A stretch of 64,000 bases of DNA from Minicystis rosea (GTDB lineage Bacteria > Myxococcota_A > Polyangia > Polyangiales > Polyangiaceae): positions 15,143,501 to 15,207,500 of the forward strand of contig CP016211.1 of assembly GCA_001931535.1 (NCBI GenBank), given 5' to 3'. The notes below the pieces were generated by a model. The model did no database searches and was not told the DNA's origin. It was given only the letters and a program-made list of their open reading frames with translations. Both the position numbers and the translations under genes were made by a program. Shown piece after piece: positions 35,145 to 44,207 of the stretch; position 1 is the first letter of the stretch, and the number at the start of each line of letters is the position of its first letter.

Positions 35145-35531
35145 ATGGGCACCACGATCGGCGGCAAAGACATCGCGACGACGGGCAGCGGTCACGTCTC
35201 GCCGGGCCCGCCCGCGACCAGCCTGATTCCGCCGACGCCTCCGGCGGGGCTCGTGCCGGCGCCGTTCCCCTACGTGGCGTCGTCGAGCTCTGCGACGGGC
35301 ACTTCCGACCGGCTCACGGTCGGCGGCAAGCCGGTGCTCGTCGAGGGCAGCTCGATGGACGTCGAGCGCCCTGGTAACCAGCCGGATGGCGCCGCGCACA
35401 CGTCTTCGAACTACGTCGCCGGTGGCATTAGGCGGCGCGCAACGTGCCGGGGTCGAGTAGTGTTGATGATCGCCACGACCCGCGGGATTTCGGTGCACAT
35501 CACTGGTGACGAGCGCGGCCAATGCCGGTGA
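35145..35531 (+). pseudogene. Truncated RHS/PAAR-like N-terminus
   Basis: The first ~80 codons (MGTTIGGKDIATTGSGHVSP onward, to DVERPGNQP) are a near-identical copy of the RHS effector's N-terminus at 17437-17678, differing at roughly one base in sixteen. At about 35386 the match stops and the frame continues through IS21-related DNA to 35531. The repeats, core and toxin are all missing. A GGGAGGAG-containing leader (about 35107-35114) lies upstream but the leader itself is not shared. Confidence 0.85.
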
Positions 35532-35720
35532 ACTTCGCTGGTGAAGGGCGCGCCCCGCGCCGGTGAAGCCCGAGGTCAGGGCTTCTTGGTCCGGCGCAGC
35601 TTGGTTCGGGCGGCGCTCAGCTCTTGGCTTTCTTGGGCCGCTAGCTCTCAGCCTCGATCTCAAGCACGTCGGCGCGGTGCGCGAGCCGGTCGACGAGGTG
35701 ACGACACTCGGCGTCTCCGG
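35460..35720 (-). pseudogene. IS21-type IstB C-terminal remnant and element end
   Basis: The minus frame at about 35645-35713 reads CRHLVDRLAHRADVLEIEAE followed by S and a stop. IstB ATPases of IS21 end with DRLLH-x-A-x-V-x-x-I-x-G-x-SYR, so this is the istB end with the Tyr codon changed to a stop. The following stretch down to about 35460 matches 29335-29450 in inverted orientation and includes the GTGAA-C/G-TTC motif. No istA remains. Confidence 0.6.
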
Positions 35721-36107
35721 GGAAGCAAGCCTTGACATGCGCAGTGGCGCGGTCTGCGCCTCACGCGGCGCCTCCGGAACCTACGACACCGCGCCGAATG
35801 CGCCTCCCGATCCGAGCGCAATCGCGCGACTCGTGCACGAGGTCTGCGCGATCGTGGCCGAGCAAGGGAAGGTGCGGCCGCTCTCCACCGCCACCGTCGA
35901 GACGTGGAGCGGAGCCTGCACGGAGGATCGTCGTGTCGCCGCGGATCAGAGCTCGCCGGTCGCGATGATCGATCCCGCGCGCGACGCGCTCGGCTCGCGC
36001 CGCGAAGATGCGGAGTCGTCGTACTCCTAAAAGCCGAAGGGCCTACGAGCGCACCCCCCAGGCCAGAGCCGCCGCCGACGTCAGCGCGGCGCGCTCGACG
36101 TGCTCGA
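35721..36107. other. Gap with no supported gene
   Basis: About 390 bases between the IS21 remnant and the Cys-rich frame. A plus frame (VHEVCAIVAEQGKVRPLSTA) is open to 36030 but lacks a start signal and has no family. It may be a leftover of a gene broken by the IS elements. Confidence 0.3.
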
Positions 36108-36485
36108 TCAAGGTTGCGGACACTTCGTCGTCAAGTTCGGGAGGCACCCCGTGAAGTGCAATCCGCAGTGCGCCCAGCAAAGCGGGCTGCACGTGTCGTC
36201 CTGGAAGAGGGGGACGTTCTCGCAAGTCGTGCAGACGTCGACCTCGACGCCGTCTTTGCATCCACACTCGAGGTAGTCCGCCCCGTTAGGCTGTATCAGT
36301 TGCCCGCCGTCACCCTGCGGGCACTTGAGTGCCTGGTCGGTGATGCACCCCGCGAACGTCAGGCCGCCGTGCGCGGCGCGGCCCGGGGTGCAGGCGGCAA
36401 TCTGATCGGTCGCACTCGTGCAGTCGATTGTCGTGCAGAAGCTCGCCTCCAGGCCGTCGGCGCATCCGCACTCGGCGGTCGCCAC
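36108..36485 (-). CDS. Cys-rich protein with duplicated module (5' end uncertain)
   Basis: A frame of 125 residues from GTG 36485. It holds two tandem modules of about 55 residues, each beginning ECGC-x-DG-x-E-x-x-x-CTT and ending with GL-x-F-x-GC-x-x-x-x-x-x-KCP, with 18 Cys in total. This suggests a disulfide-rich exported protein. No signal peptide is visible, and the same frame stays open upstream with further Cys (CRPHACKPLPRCP) but no ATG/GTG, so the true start is lost or lies across a frameshift. Function unknown. Confidence 0.5.
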   Translation of the reverse strand: MATAECGCADGLEASFCTTIDCTSATDQIAACTPGRAAHGGLTFAGCITDQALKCPQGDGGQLIQPNGADYLECGCKDGVEVDVCTTCENVPLFQDDTCSPLCWAHCGLHFTGCLPNLTTKCPQP

Positions 36486-36670
36486 GGAAGGGCACCGGGG
36501 TAGCGGCTTGCAAGCGTGGGGACGGCACCGCGTGGTGCTGGGGAGACGATGCTCGGTCAGCTCGGAGACGCCGCGACGAGCACGCCGCGAGCGAGGCCTG
36601 GCTAGGTCGGGGACCGAGCGGGCAGGCTGGTGTACGTGAACGACTCCGCATGGAGTAGCATCCGGCCATC

Positions 36671-39600
36671 GTGGCGAGCGCCGAGGAAGCCCCTTCCGTC
36701 GAGGTCACCCCCCTGATTGGCCGGGAGGATGAACTGCGGATGCTCGCCGAAGCACTCGCGCCTGCGGCGGACGCTCCACGGCCCGTCGCGATTACCGGGC
36801 CGGGCGGGATCGGCAAGAGCGCGCTCGTCTCGTCGTTTGCGGAGCGGCACGCCGCGCGCTTTCCGGGCGGCTACGTTCGCCTCTCCTCCGCGCAGTCCAC
36901 GCCCGACGATCGCGATCTCGTAGCGGCACTCGCCACGCGCCTCGACATCGCGCCGGCGACCGAGAACAAGGAGGAGGCGGTTCGCAAGCGCCTGCTCGAT
37001 CCGGCCGCGCTCCTGCACATTGAGGACGTCGACAGCCGCGCGATGACCCTCGCGGTCGCGGCCCTCGTGCGCCGCCTGCGTGGTGTAGCGGTGATCGTCG
37101 CGGGGCGCTTCGAAGCGCTCGGTGCCGGGCTGGAGGGGATTACCCTCCGACTCGGTCCACTCAAGCCGGAGGCTGCCGTCAGGCTATTGGTTACTGAGGG
37201 CGTGGGACTGGAGGTCGGCGAGGAAGCGCGGATCCGAGCCCTCGCGGAGGCGCTCGGCCGCGTTCCGGTGGCGCTCCGGCTCGGCGCGCGCTTGTTGCAA
37301 GCGGGTGAGGATCCTGCGCAGCTCGTCGCGAACATCGAGGAGCGGCGCTCGGCTTCCGACGACGGCCCTCCTTCGTCGGGGCGCCGGTTGCGCCAGGCGC
37401 TCACGGCCCAGACCGCGCGCGCGATGTCGGTGCTGGAAGCGAGGCTGGGGGATCAGTCCGAGCCTCTGTTGGTCGGCTTTCGGTTCTTCGTGCACGCACC
37501 GCCCGGAGGTGTGGGAACGAAGCTCGGCGCCGCGCTTGCCCGGCTCGACGACGTAGACTTCGAGCGCTTGATGCGGGAAGCCGAGGCTCTCGCGCTCGTC
37601 GAGAAGATGGGCGCGGCACGTTGGCGGGTTCATCCAACGCTGACCGAGGTGGCGGGGCGTCGCGAGGAGAAGGAAACGGCACTCTCAAGCATCTCCGCGT
37701 GGTTCATCGCCCGGATGCAGGATCCGAAAGAGGGGTGGCCCGTGACGCTCCAGGAGAAGGAGGCTCTCACGTGGTGGCTCGGGGTGGTGCCGGAGGGGGA
37801 GTGGGGAGCGGTCGTCGAGGCGGGGACGGCGTTCGCGAGGACGAACGGTCCATTTGCGGCCTGGTCGCAGTTTGCGGAGCGAGCGCTGGGAGCAACGAGC
37901 GAGGACGCGCGTCGTTCGGGCTTCCTCTGGCTGCTGGCCAACGTGGCGCAGCAAGCGGGTGACTTGGAGCGCGCGTCGGTCGCCGCGGAGGAGATGCGCG
38001 AGATCGCGGCGCGGGCCGGAAACGAGCACGACCGAGCGCGCGCCTGGAGCGTCATCGCTGACGTACATACGGCGCGGGGCCATACCCGGGAGGCGGCGCG
38101 GATTCTTCTCGATGAGGTCTTGCCAGCGCTCGAGCCCGGGAAGCGCGGCGATGAGCGATTGGTCGTGTCTTTGAAGCTCGCCGATCTGCTTGAGCAGGAT
38201 AGCCACCTCGACAGTGCTTTCGAGGTGCGCAAGCAGATTGCGGATGTCGCCGCGCGCTCAAAGCATGTACCCCTCTGGTCTAATGCGCTCATCGGAATGG
38301 CGCGCATCGCTCGTAGGCGATGGCGCCTCGACGAGGCTCGGCGATTGATCGAAGAGGCGCTGACCATCCTGAAGGATTCCCCCGATCAGCTTGCGCGCAC
38401 TTCGGTCTATGTCGAGCTTGCCGACACGCTGAGCCTCCAAGGGTACAAATCCGACGCCCTCGATATTTATCGCGGGAAGGCCCTCCCCGTCCTGCGGAGG
38501 CTCGAAGACGACGCGGGCGTCGCGCTCGTGCTGAGTCGAGTCGCAAGCGAGCTCGCAGATATCGGGCAGCGCGATGAGGCACTGCGCATCTCGGTAGAAG
38601 AGGTGCTGCCCATGCTGCAGCGCATGAGGAATCACCGGGCCATCGCAGCCGAGAAGATGCGGATCGCGGATATCCTGCACGCCAAAGGGGCTCTCGCAGA
38701 GGCGATGGAGACGTACAACGAGGCTTTGGCGACGTATCAGGCTCAGGGCGACCGAAGTGGGGTTGCGGCCGCACTCCAAAAACTCGCGAGGTCGCTTCAC
38801 TCTCTCGGCGGGCCTGAATTTTATGAGCGCGCGCTGAAAACCCAGGTCGCAGCGGTCGAAGTGCACAAGATGCTCGGGGGCGACCACGAGCTCGCCGTGG
38901 CCCTCGACAGGCTTGCCGAGATGTATGAGTCAAGAGGTGATGACGAGAAAACGCTGAAATTGTACGAGGAAGACGTCGAACCCCTGCTGCGTAAGACAGA
39001 AGCTCGAAAGAGCCTCGCCGCGGTGCAGGCTAAAGTCGCGCGCCTTTTGATCGGCCGAGGCGAGTCGGAACGGGCACTGAAGATTCTGCGGGATGAGGCA
39101 CGCCCCTTTTCTGCCACGTTGCAGGACGAGCACCAACTCGCGGCGATCGATTCGATTATCGCGGACGCCCTCGCGGCGGAAGGGGACCGAGCATCCGCTC
39201 TTCGGATGTATGAGACAGACATTCTCCCGGTCGTGCAACGCCTCGGCACGGTCGACGAAAAGGCGGCGGTACTCATCAAAATCGGCGCGCTGCGAGGTCG
39301 TGCCGGGGTCGATGTCGCTCGTGAAGCGGTGAGCCTCGGCCGAGAGTCCGGCGATGCGCGCGAACAGGTCTTGATGCAAGAGACCCTCGCCCGCCTGCTC
39401 CTCCGCCGCGACCAACCCGGTGACGCAGAAGAAGCCTTCGACCTCCTCACCCAGACCCTCGCCGAGGCCCGGGGCATCCACTCCCCGCGCGCGCCCGCGC
39501 TCCAGCGCCTCCTGCGTCACCCCATCCTGGAACGCGTCACCATCCGAAATTTCAAGAGCATCGAAGAGCTCGTCATCGACTTCACCGCCCCCTCCGAGCT

Positions 39601-40723
39601 GCCCGGCCGGTGGACCTGCATCGCAGGCATCAACGGCGCCGGCAAGAGCGCCATCCTTCAGGCGATCGCGCTCGTTCTCCTCGGCGACGAGCGCGCCGCT
39701 GACGTCGGCGCGGCTTGGCTCGAACGCATGCGCCGCCGCGCCGGCGACCGCGTTCACGACGCCGAGATCCGCGCCACGCTCCGCGTCGGCAAGGAGCGCC
39801 GCGACGTCGCCCTCTACCTCGGTGAGCGCGGCCTCGACCGCGAGCGCCTGGAGAACGATCCCGACCACGCCGCGGTGCGCGCCTTCTGGATCGAGCGCGA
39901 GAAAGACCACGTGCTCCTCTCGTATGGTCCCGGCCGCAACCTCTCCGAGCACCCCGACAACCGCCACGCCTCCAAGGCCGACGAGGTGCGCCGCCAAATG
40001 ACGCTCTTCGACCCGCTTACCCAGGTGGCGAGCGTCGAGGCCCTCCTCGAATCGCGCGAGGAGACCAAGACCGTCTGGCTCCTGCTCCGCCGCCTCCTCG
40101 CGCTCGTCCTCGAAGGCACCGACCTCGCCCTCGATGCCAACCGCACGGCGATCCGCTTCCTCGTCCGGGGCGCCGTGATCTCGCCCGTCGACCTCCCCGA
40201 CGGGTTCCGCGCCACCATTGCCCTCCTCGCCGATCTGTGCGCCACCTGGCAGCAGAAGGCACCGGACGAGGCTAAGAGCGGCGACCCCTCCCGCATCCGT
40301 GGCATCATCCTCGTAGACGAGATCGATCTCCACCTCCACCCCGGCCTGCAACGCTCGCTCGTCCCCAACCTGAGGCGCGCGCTTCCTGACGTACAGTGGA
40401 TCGTTACCACCCACTCGCCGCTCATCCTCGGCAGCTTCGATAAGAACGAGATCGTCGCCCTGGAGGCGGACGCGGAGCATGGCGTCCGGCTTCACCCCAA
40501 GCTCGATCGGCAGATCCTCGGCTTCACTGTCGACGAGATCTACCGCTGGCTGATGGACGTCAAGCCGCGTAGCGCCGCGCTGGAGACCCACTTCGCGGAC
40601 GGCCCCGACGCGCACGCCAAGAAGACCTTGATCCTCGCGCAGTCGCCGACCGTGAGCGAGCAGGAGGCGCGCGAGTTGCGCGAATACCGGCAGTCGCTCC
40701 CGAAGCACAAGCGCCGGGCGTGA
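36671..40723 (+). CDS. STAND NTPase-TPR-PtuA-like ATPase fusion (Septu-type defence)
   Basis: A 1350-residue protein in three parts. Residues about 10-330 are a STAND/NB-ARC-like NTPase: LIGREDELRMLAEAL, Walker A GPGGIGKS (residues 43-50), a Walker-B-like LLHIEDVD, and a winged-helix-like part. Residues about 380-950 are TPR-type helix pairs (LERASVAAEEMREIAARAG and many similar). Residues about 955-1350 are an OLD/PtuA-like ABC-type ATPase: VTIRNFKSIEELVIDF, Walker A GINGAGKS (about 986-993), Walker B GIILVDEIDLHLHP (about 1211-1224) and the switch WIVTTHSPLIL. An HNH nuclease gene starts 4 bases later, as in Septu (PtuA-PtuB). The start is GTG 36671, with no strong ribosome-binding site. 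Confidence 0.85.
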   Translation: MASAEEAPSVEVTPLIGREDELRMLAEALAPAADAPRPVAITGPGGIGKSALVSSFAERHAARFPGGYVRLSSAQSTPDDRDLVAALATRLDIAPATENKEEAVRKRLLDPAALLHIEDVDSRAMTLAVAALVRRLRGVAVIVAGRFEALGAGLEGITLRLGPLKPEAAVRLLVTEGVGLEVGEEARIRALAEALGRVPVALRLGARLLQAGEDPAQLVANIEERRSASDDGPPSSGRRLRQALTAQTARAMSVLEARLGDQSEPLLVGFRFFVHAPPGGVGTKLGAALARLDDVDFERLMREAEALALVEKMGAARWRVHPTLTEVAGRREEKETALSSISAWFIARMQDPKEGWPVTLQEKEALTWWLGVVPEGEWGAVVEAGTAFARTNGPFAAWSQFAERALGATSEDARRSGFLWLLANVAQQAGDLERASVAAEEMREIAARAGNEHDRARAWSVIADVHTARGHTREAARILLDEVLPALEPGKRGDERLVVSLKLADLLEQDSHLDSAFEVRKQIADVAARSKHVPLWSNALIGMARIARRRWRLDEARRLIEEALTILKDSPDQLARTSVYVELADTLSLQGYKSDALDIYRGKALPVLRRLEDDAGVALVLSRVASELADIGQRDEALRISVEEVLPMLQRMRNHRAIAAEKMRIADILHAKGALAEAMETYNEALATYQAQGDRSGVAAALQKLARSLHSLGGPEFYERALKTQVAAVEVHKMLGGDHELAVALDRLAEMYESRGDDEKTLKLYEEDVEPLLRKTEARKSLAAVQAKVARLLIGRGESERALKILRDEARPFSATLQDEHQLAAIDSIIADALAAEGDRASALRMYETDILPVVQRLGTVDEKAAVLIKIGALRGRAGVDVAREAVSLGRESGDAREQVLMQETLARLLLRRDQPGDAEEAFDLLTQTLAEARGIHSPRAPALQRLLRHPILERVTIRNFKSIEELVIDFTAPSELPGRWTCIAGINGAGKSAILQAIALVLLGDERAADVGAAWLERMRRRAGDRVHDAEIRATLRVGKERRDVALYLGERGLDRERLENDPDHAAVRAFWIEREKDHVLLSYGPGRNLSEHPDNRHASKADEVRRQMTLFDPLTQVASVEALLESREETKTVWLLLRRLLALVLEGTDLALDANRTAIRFLVRGAVISPVDLPDGFRATIALLADLCATWQQKAPDEAKSGDPSRIRGIILVDEIDLHLHPGLQRSLVPNLRRALPDVQWIVTTHSPLILGSFDKNEIVALEADAEHGVRLHPKLDRQILGFTVDEIYRWLMDVKPRSAALETHFADGPDAHAKKTLILAQSPTVSEQEARELREYRQSLPKHKRRA

Positions 40724-40727
40724 CCGC

Positions 40728-41735
40728 ATGATTCGCTTGCGGCGGCCGAACGTGATCCCTCCCACGCTGCGCGCAGGTGGCCCGGGTGGATTGCTCGCCC
40801 AAGAGCACGAGCGCCGCCGGCGGGAGAATGTCTCAGCGGATATCGTCTTCGATCCGCATTGGCAGAAGCTCGATGTCCACGGCGCGCTCCTGGCCATGCA
40901 GGGGTGGGTCTGCGCCTACTGCCAGACTCGGATTCGCCCAAGAGACAAAAAGTATGTTGACCACTTTCGCCCGAAGAGGGGCGTTTACTGGTGGCTCGCC
41001 TACGCGCACGACAATTACTTTTTGACCTGCGGGCAGTGCAACGAAAGGAAAGGCGACCGCTTTCCGATCGAGGCTGGCGGGTGCCGCGTCACCTTCGAGA
41101 CCCGCGATACGCGCAAAACTGAGCCTCGTCTCCTGATCGATCTCGTCGACGATCCGGTCGACAAGTGGCTCGTGGTCGATGTCGACGAGGACGGAGACCA
41201 CTATGCAGAGATCGCACCCCGAGAGGAATTCGACCCCTTCTCCAAGGAAGCCTTCCGGGTTTCCGAGACCATCGAGCTCTTTGCGCTGAACGACGACGAA
41301 GATCTCTTGCAGGAGCGCGTTCGAGCCCTGGATCGGCTGACTAGGCTCCACCGTGCCGGGAAGCTCGACCAGCTTCGCAAGCGCGCGAGCCGCTATTGCT
41401 GTCACTGCCTCACCGTGCGGAGTTTCATCGAAACGTATGCTCCGGACCTGTTCCCGGATGCGACGAGCGAGCTGCAATGGTTCATGGGGAGGCTGTGCCG
41501 GCGGCTCCTATCTCTCCTCGATCGACGCGAGCGGCGAGGCCGGAAGTCGGACGCGCTGCTTCGCCGCGCGAGCGAGATCGCGTGGACGCTCGCATATCTA
41601 TGGAAGGACCCGCCCGTAGGCACCGCCGAGGACGTGGCACGATTTCTGGAGCAGAACGGATGCAAGGAGCGCGTCCAGAGGTACTACGTCAAGCTCGGCG
41701 CCGGCGAACCGGCGCCGGAAACCGAAGGGTGCTAA
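40728..41735 (+). CDS. PtuB-like HNH endonuclease
   Basis: A 335-residue protein starting at ATG 40728, 4 bases after the ATPase. The HNH core is complete: Cys62-x2-Cys65 (CAYCQTRI), Asp78-His79 (YVDHFRPK), Cys101-x2-Cys104-Asn105 and Lys108 (LTCGQCNERKGDRFP). This treble-clef arrangement is that of PtuB/TIGR02646-type HNH proteins, which degrade nucleic acid when their PtuA-type ATPase is triggered. About 200 C-terminal residues (LPDATSELQ-like helices, CCHCLTVRSF) are less clear. Overlap with the next minus frame is 4 bases. Likely the effector of the defence locus. Confidence 0.88.
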   Translation: MIRLRRPNVIPPTLRAGGPGGLLAQEHERRRRENVSADIVFDPHWQKLDVHGALLAMQGWVCAYCQTRIRPRDKKYVDHFRPKRGVYWWLAYAHDNYFLTCGQCNERKGDRFPIEAGGCRVTFETRDTRKTEPRLLIDLVDDPVDKWLVVDVDEDGDHYAEIAPREEFDPFSKEAFRVSETIELFALNDDEDLLQERVRALDRLTRLHRAGKLDQLRKRASRYCCHCLTVRSFIETYAPDLFPDATSELQWFMGRLCRRLLSLLDRRERRGRKSDALLRRASEIAWTLAYLWKDPPVGTAEDVARFLEQNGCKERVQRYYVKLGAGEPAPETEGC

Positions 41736-42025
41736 GCCGGCGCCCCGCCCTCTCGCAACACCCCTCGATCCCCCGTATCTTCGGCTTCGGCGTGACGCCC
41801 CCGCGCGGCGCAGGTGCCGGACATGGCGAATGGATCGACGTGACCGCTCAGCGACGCCGGGATGACGGTGGCAGCAATTGCGGCCAGCGTCGTGGGCATG
41901 CGACGAAAGATTGTGGATGAGCGGGATGCGCGAGCCTGCCTCCGCGCCGCGACGGCGGCCGGCGTCAGCGTTGGGAGTGGGCGCGGGACAATGGTGTAGA
42001 CGGCCGTTCGCTCCACGCCTGGCAC
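41732..42025 (-). CDS. Possible small protein (low support)
   Basis: A 97-residue frame from GTG 42025 (MPGVERTAVYTIVPRPLPTL) with a short hydrophobic stretch (PTTLAAIAATVIPASLSG). It is convergent with the HNH gene. No family recognised and no ribosome-binding site; it could be the remnant end of a larger gene cut by the IS630 copy. The interval 41736-42098 otherwise holds nothing I can name. Confidence 0.25.
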   Translation of the reverse strand: MPGVERTAVYTIVPRPLPTLTPAAVAARRQARASRSSTIFRRMPTTLAAIAATVIPASLSGHVDPFAMSGTCAARGRHAEAEDTGDRGVLREGGAPA

Positions 42026-42098
42026 ATCTGTTGATGATCACCCCATCCCGCGCCGGATCGGTGAAACCCGCGCCCTCATGATCACCGCCCTTCACCGT

Positions 42099-42719
42099 TC
42101 AGCGCCCGCGACCGTGCCCACCGCGCCGATCTGGCCCGCCCTCGTCCCCACGGCGTAGACGACATCCCCCGCCGAACAGATCGAAGGCCCGAGGGCAGCC
42201 ACCCTCGAGCAGGTCGCAGAACAGTGCGGCGCTCTTTCGCGTGGTTCCCGTCGTGTGGAGCACGCCGGTGCGGACGTCGAGCGCGCCGGCCAAGTAGAAC
42301 TTCTCGTTTTTGCCCGGGGTGACGACGCGGCGCTGATGGCCTGGAAGCATCCAGTCGCGGCCGATCTTCGGGTTGGGGTGGATGTCGACCTCGTCGCTGT
42401 AGAGCACGGGTTCGAGCGGGCTCGCGCTCGCCTCCAGCGCTCGAATCTCGGCGAGTCGAGCCTCGCGCGCGTCGCGTTTCCACGGGCAGAGGACGACAGG
42501 CTTTGGCATCCCGAGCCGCGCACCGAGGCGTGCCAACACGCGTCCCATCGTGCACACCGCGACCTCGGGCCGGCCTTCTTGCTTCATCTGGAGACACAAG
42601 AGCTCGCGTGTCCACGTCGGCCTGCGCCAGCCGAAGCTGTCCGGAGTACGCTTGAGGAGTTGCGCGACACGGCGCCGAAAGGCTTCGTCGACCTTGCGTA
42701 ACCGCCCGATGGACGCCAT
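42099..42719 (-). pseudogene. IS630-family transposase, truncated
   Basis: The frame carries the central IS630 blocks: FGWRRPTWTRELLCLQMKQE, a helix-turn-helix part, LYSDEVDIHPNPKIGRDWML and PGKNEKFYLAGALDVRTGVL, the first giving the catalytic DE of the DDE core. The sequence leaves the family at about residue 175 (after CDLLEGG), so the last catalytic Glu and the C-terminus are missing. The N-terminal helix-turn-helix half is also incomplete next to IS66 DNA at about 42720. Confidence 0.85.
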
Positions 42720-42749
42720 CCTGACGGCCCTCGCGCCGCGCGTAGCACG

Positions 42750-42941
42750 CCGGCAGCGTCAGCGCTGGAGCCGAGGTTCGTGCCTGTGCGTGTCGTGGAC
42801 GCGGCTGCTCGACCGACGTCGACCGACGCTCGGATCGAGATCGCAGTGCCCAACGGCTGCGTCGTCCGCGTGGCGCCGGGCTTCGATCCGGCGACGCTCG
42901 CGCAGGTGCTCGCGATCGTGGCCCGAGGCGACGTGTGCTGA
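42750..42941 (+). pseudogene. IS66 TnpA C-terminal remnant
   Basis: The plus frame reads LEPRFVPVRVVDAAARP and then IEIAVPNGCVVRVAPGFDPA, followed by TLAQVLAIVARGDVC and a stop at 42941. This is the C-terminal end of the IS66 first protein. The N-terminal helix-turn-helix part is gone. It overlaps the tnpB start by 7 bases, as in intact IS66 elements. Confidence 0.7.
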
Positions 42942-43123
42942 CGTTGCCGCCGTCGGTGCGGGTGTACATCGCGGCCGAGCCCACCGACCTGCGCAAGAGC
43001 TTTGATGGGCTGTCGGCGCTGGTCGCCGGGCGCTTCGGCAAGGACCCGCTCTGCGGACATCTGTTCGTGTTCCGCAATCGGCGGGGCGACCAGATGCGTG
43101 TGCTCTTCTGGGACCGCGAAGAC
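42935..43123 (+). pseudogene. tnpB: IS66 TnpB fragment
   Basis: About 63 residues of IS66 Orf2: VRVYIAAEPTDLRKSFDGLS, then LVAGRFGKDPLCGHLFVFRN and MRVLFWDRE. The match ends at 43123, where the DNA jumps into the 3' half of tnpC; TnpB should be about 115 residues. The frame then runs on in the wrong phase. Confidence 0.85.
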
Positions 43124-43772
43124 GGGCGACGCGCGCGCCGCCGTGGCGCTCGCCTACTTCAAAGCGATCTACCGGGTCGAGGAGGCGTGCAAAAACAAGA
43201 GCCTCGGCCCCGAAGAACGCCACGCGCGGCGCACCGAACAGTCGCAGCCCGTCGTCGACGAGCTCTATCGATGGATTCATGCGATCCACCCGGGCCTCGT
43301 GCCGAAAACGCCTCTGTACGTGGCGACGTACTACGCCATCGGACAAGAAGCCGCCTGGCGCCGTTGCTTCAGCGAGGGCCGCTTCGAGATCGACAACGGT
43401 GAAGTCGAGCGACAGATCCGCCGCGTGGCGGTGGGGAGGAAGAACGATCTCTTCGCCGGCTCAGAGAAGGGCGCTGAGCGAATCGCCGACGCCTACACCG
43501 TCTTCGGCTTCTGCCACATGCACGGCGTCAATCCGCTCGTCTGGGCCACCGACGTCCTCGGCAAGCTGCATGTTCTCCACAACTTCACAAGTTACCGGGT
43601 CCCTCGGGCCCTGCGGGCCCCACGACGGCGAGATGAACCTTCGGTTCGCAGAGGGATATACAAGGGAGACTCGATCAAGAAGAGCGAGGGATGCACGGCG
43701 TCATGGAACAAGGCGCGGACGACGACCTTCAGCCGCGCAAGGCAGCGTGAGTGCCGCCCACTCATTTGGTGA
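43124..43772 (+). pseudogene. tnpC: IS66 TnpC C-terminal half
   Basis: The frame gives KTGDARAAVALAYFKAIYRV, ELYRWIHAIHPGLVPKTPLY, FEIDNGEVERQIRRVAVGRK and GAERIADAYTVFGFCHMHGV, the end of the IS66 DDE domain with the conserved DNGEVER. The N-terminal zinc-binding and catalytic half was lost in the deletion that joined it to tnpB. After about 43580 the sequence is unrelated. It is highly similar to the inverted copy at 44900-45330. Confidence 0.85.
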
Positions 43773-43781
43773 AGAGGTGCG

Positions 43782-44207
43782 TCATAGCACGAGCCACATG
43801 ATAAGATCATCGCCGGAGGTTGGGACCACAAAGAAGTTTCGCGTCTTGGCGCAGTTGGCCGTGCGCTGTGCATTGAAGATTGTGAAGGGCTCGGAACTCA
43901 CGCAGAAGATGTCACCGTCACCCCTGGTGTGCCTGCCTGTGGCAGTCTCGGCAAAAGCTTCTAGATTCAAGGATTTTGCGTTCGCGGTGGTAACGGTCTT
44001 GCACAGCGTCGGAAAGATCTGCCACCACCCCTGGGAGACGATGCCCAGCCCTGGAATTAGGGGATTGAAGGCCACAGCGACCCCGAGCACTTCATTCGTG
44101 CCATTGCAGAATGTAACAGCTGCCATGGCTGATGGCGCAAACGCGAGTAGCGCACCTGCGGCGAGCAGGCCACATGCCGCTTTCGTGAGAAATGACCGTG
44201 CCCTCAT
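43782..44207 (-). CDS. DUF1036-like secreted protein
   Basis: A 141-residue exported protein with a clear signal peptide (MRARSFLTKAACGLLAAG, cleavage near PSAMAA). The mature part, VTFCNGTNEVLGVAVAF, GWWQIFPTLCKTV, and GDGDIFCVSSEPFTI, follows the DUF1036 pattern of small periplasmic proteins with conserved Cys and Trp. The GRHTRGDGD segment and late NCAKTRNFFVV also fit. The start is ATG 44207 with AAGAAGGG upstream. It sits between two IS66 remnants but appears intact. Confidence 0.8.
   Translation of the reverse strand: MRARSFLTKAACGLLAAGALLAFAPSAMAAVTFCNGTNEVLGVAVAFNPLIPGLGIVSQGWWQIFPTLCKTVTTANAKSLNLEAFAETATGRHTRGDGDIFCVSSEPFTIFNAQRTANCAKTRNFFVVPTSGDDLIMWLVL

Noticed and set aside
17437..35386. 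Idea that the RHS gene and its orphan cap flank a mobile effector island
   Set aside because: The two caps are in the same orientation, but the 18 kb between them holds unrelated loci and several IS types, and there is no integrase or matching right end.
38930..40897. 655-residue minus frame opposite the STAND-PtuA gene
   Set aside because: Shadow of the ATPase coding strand; no domain, and it would overlap a gene with clear motifs.
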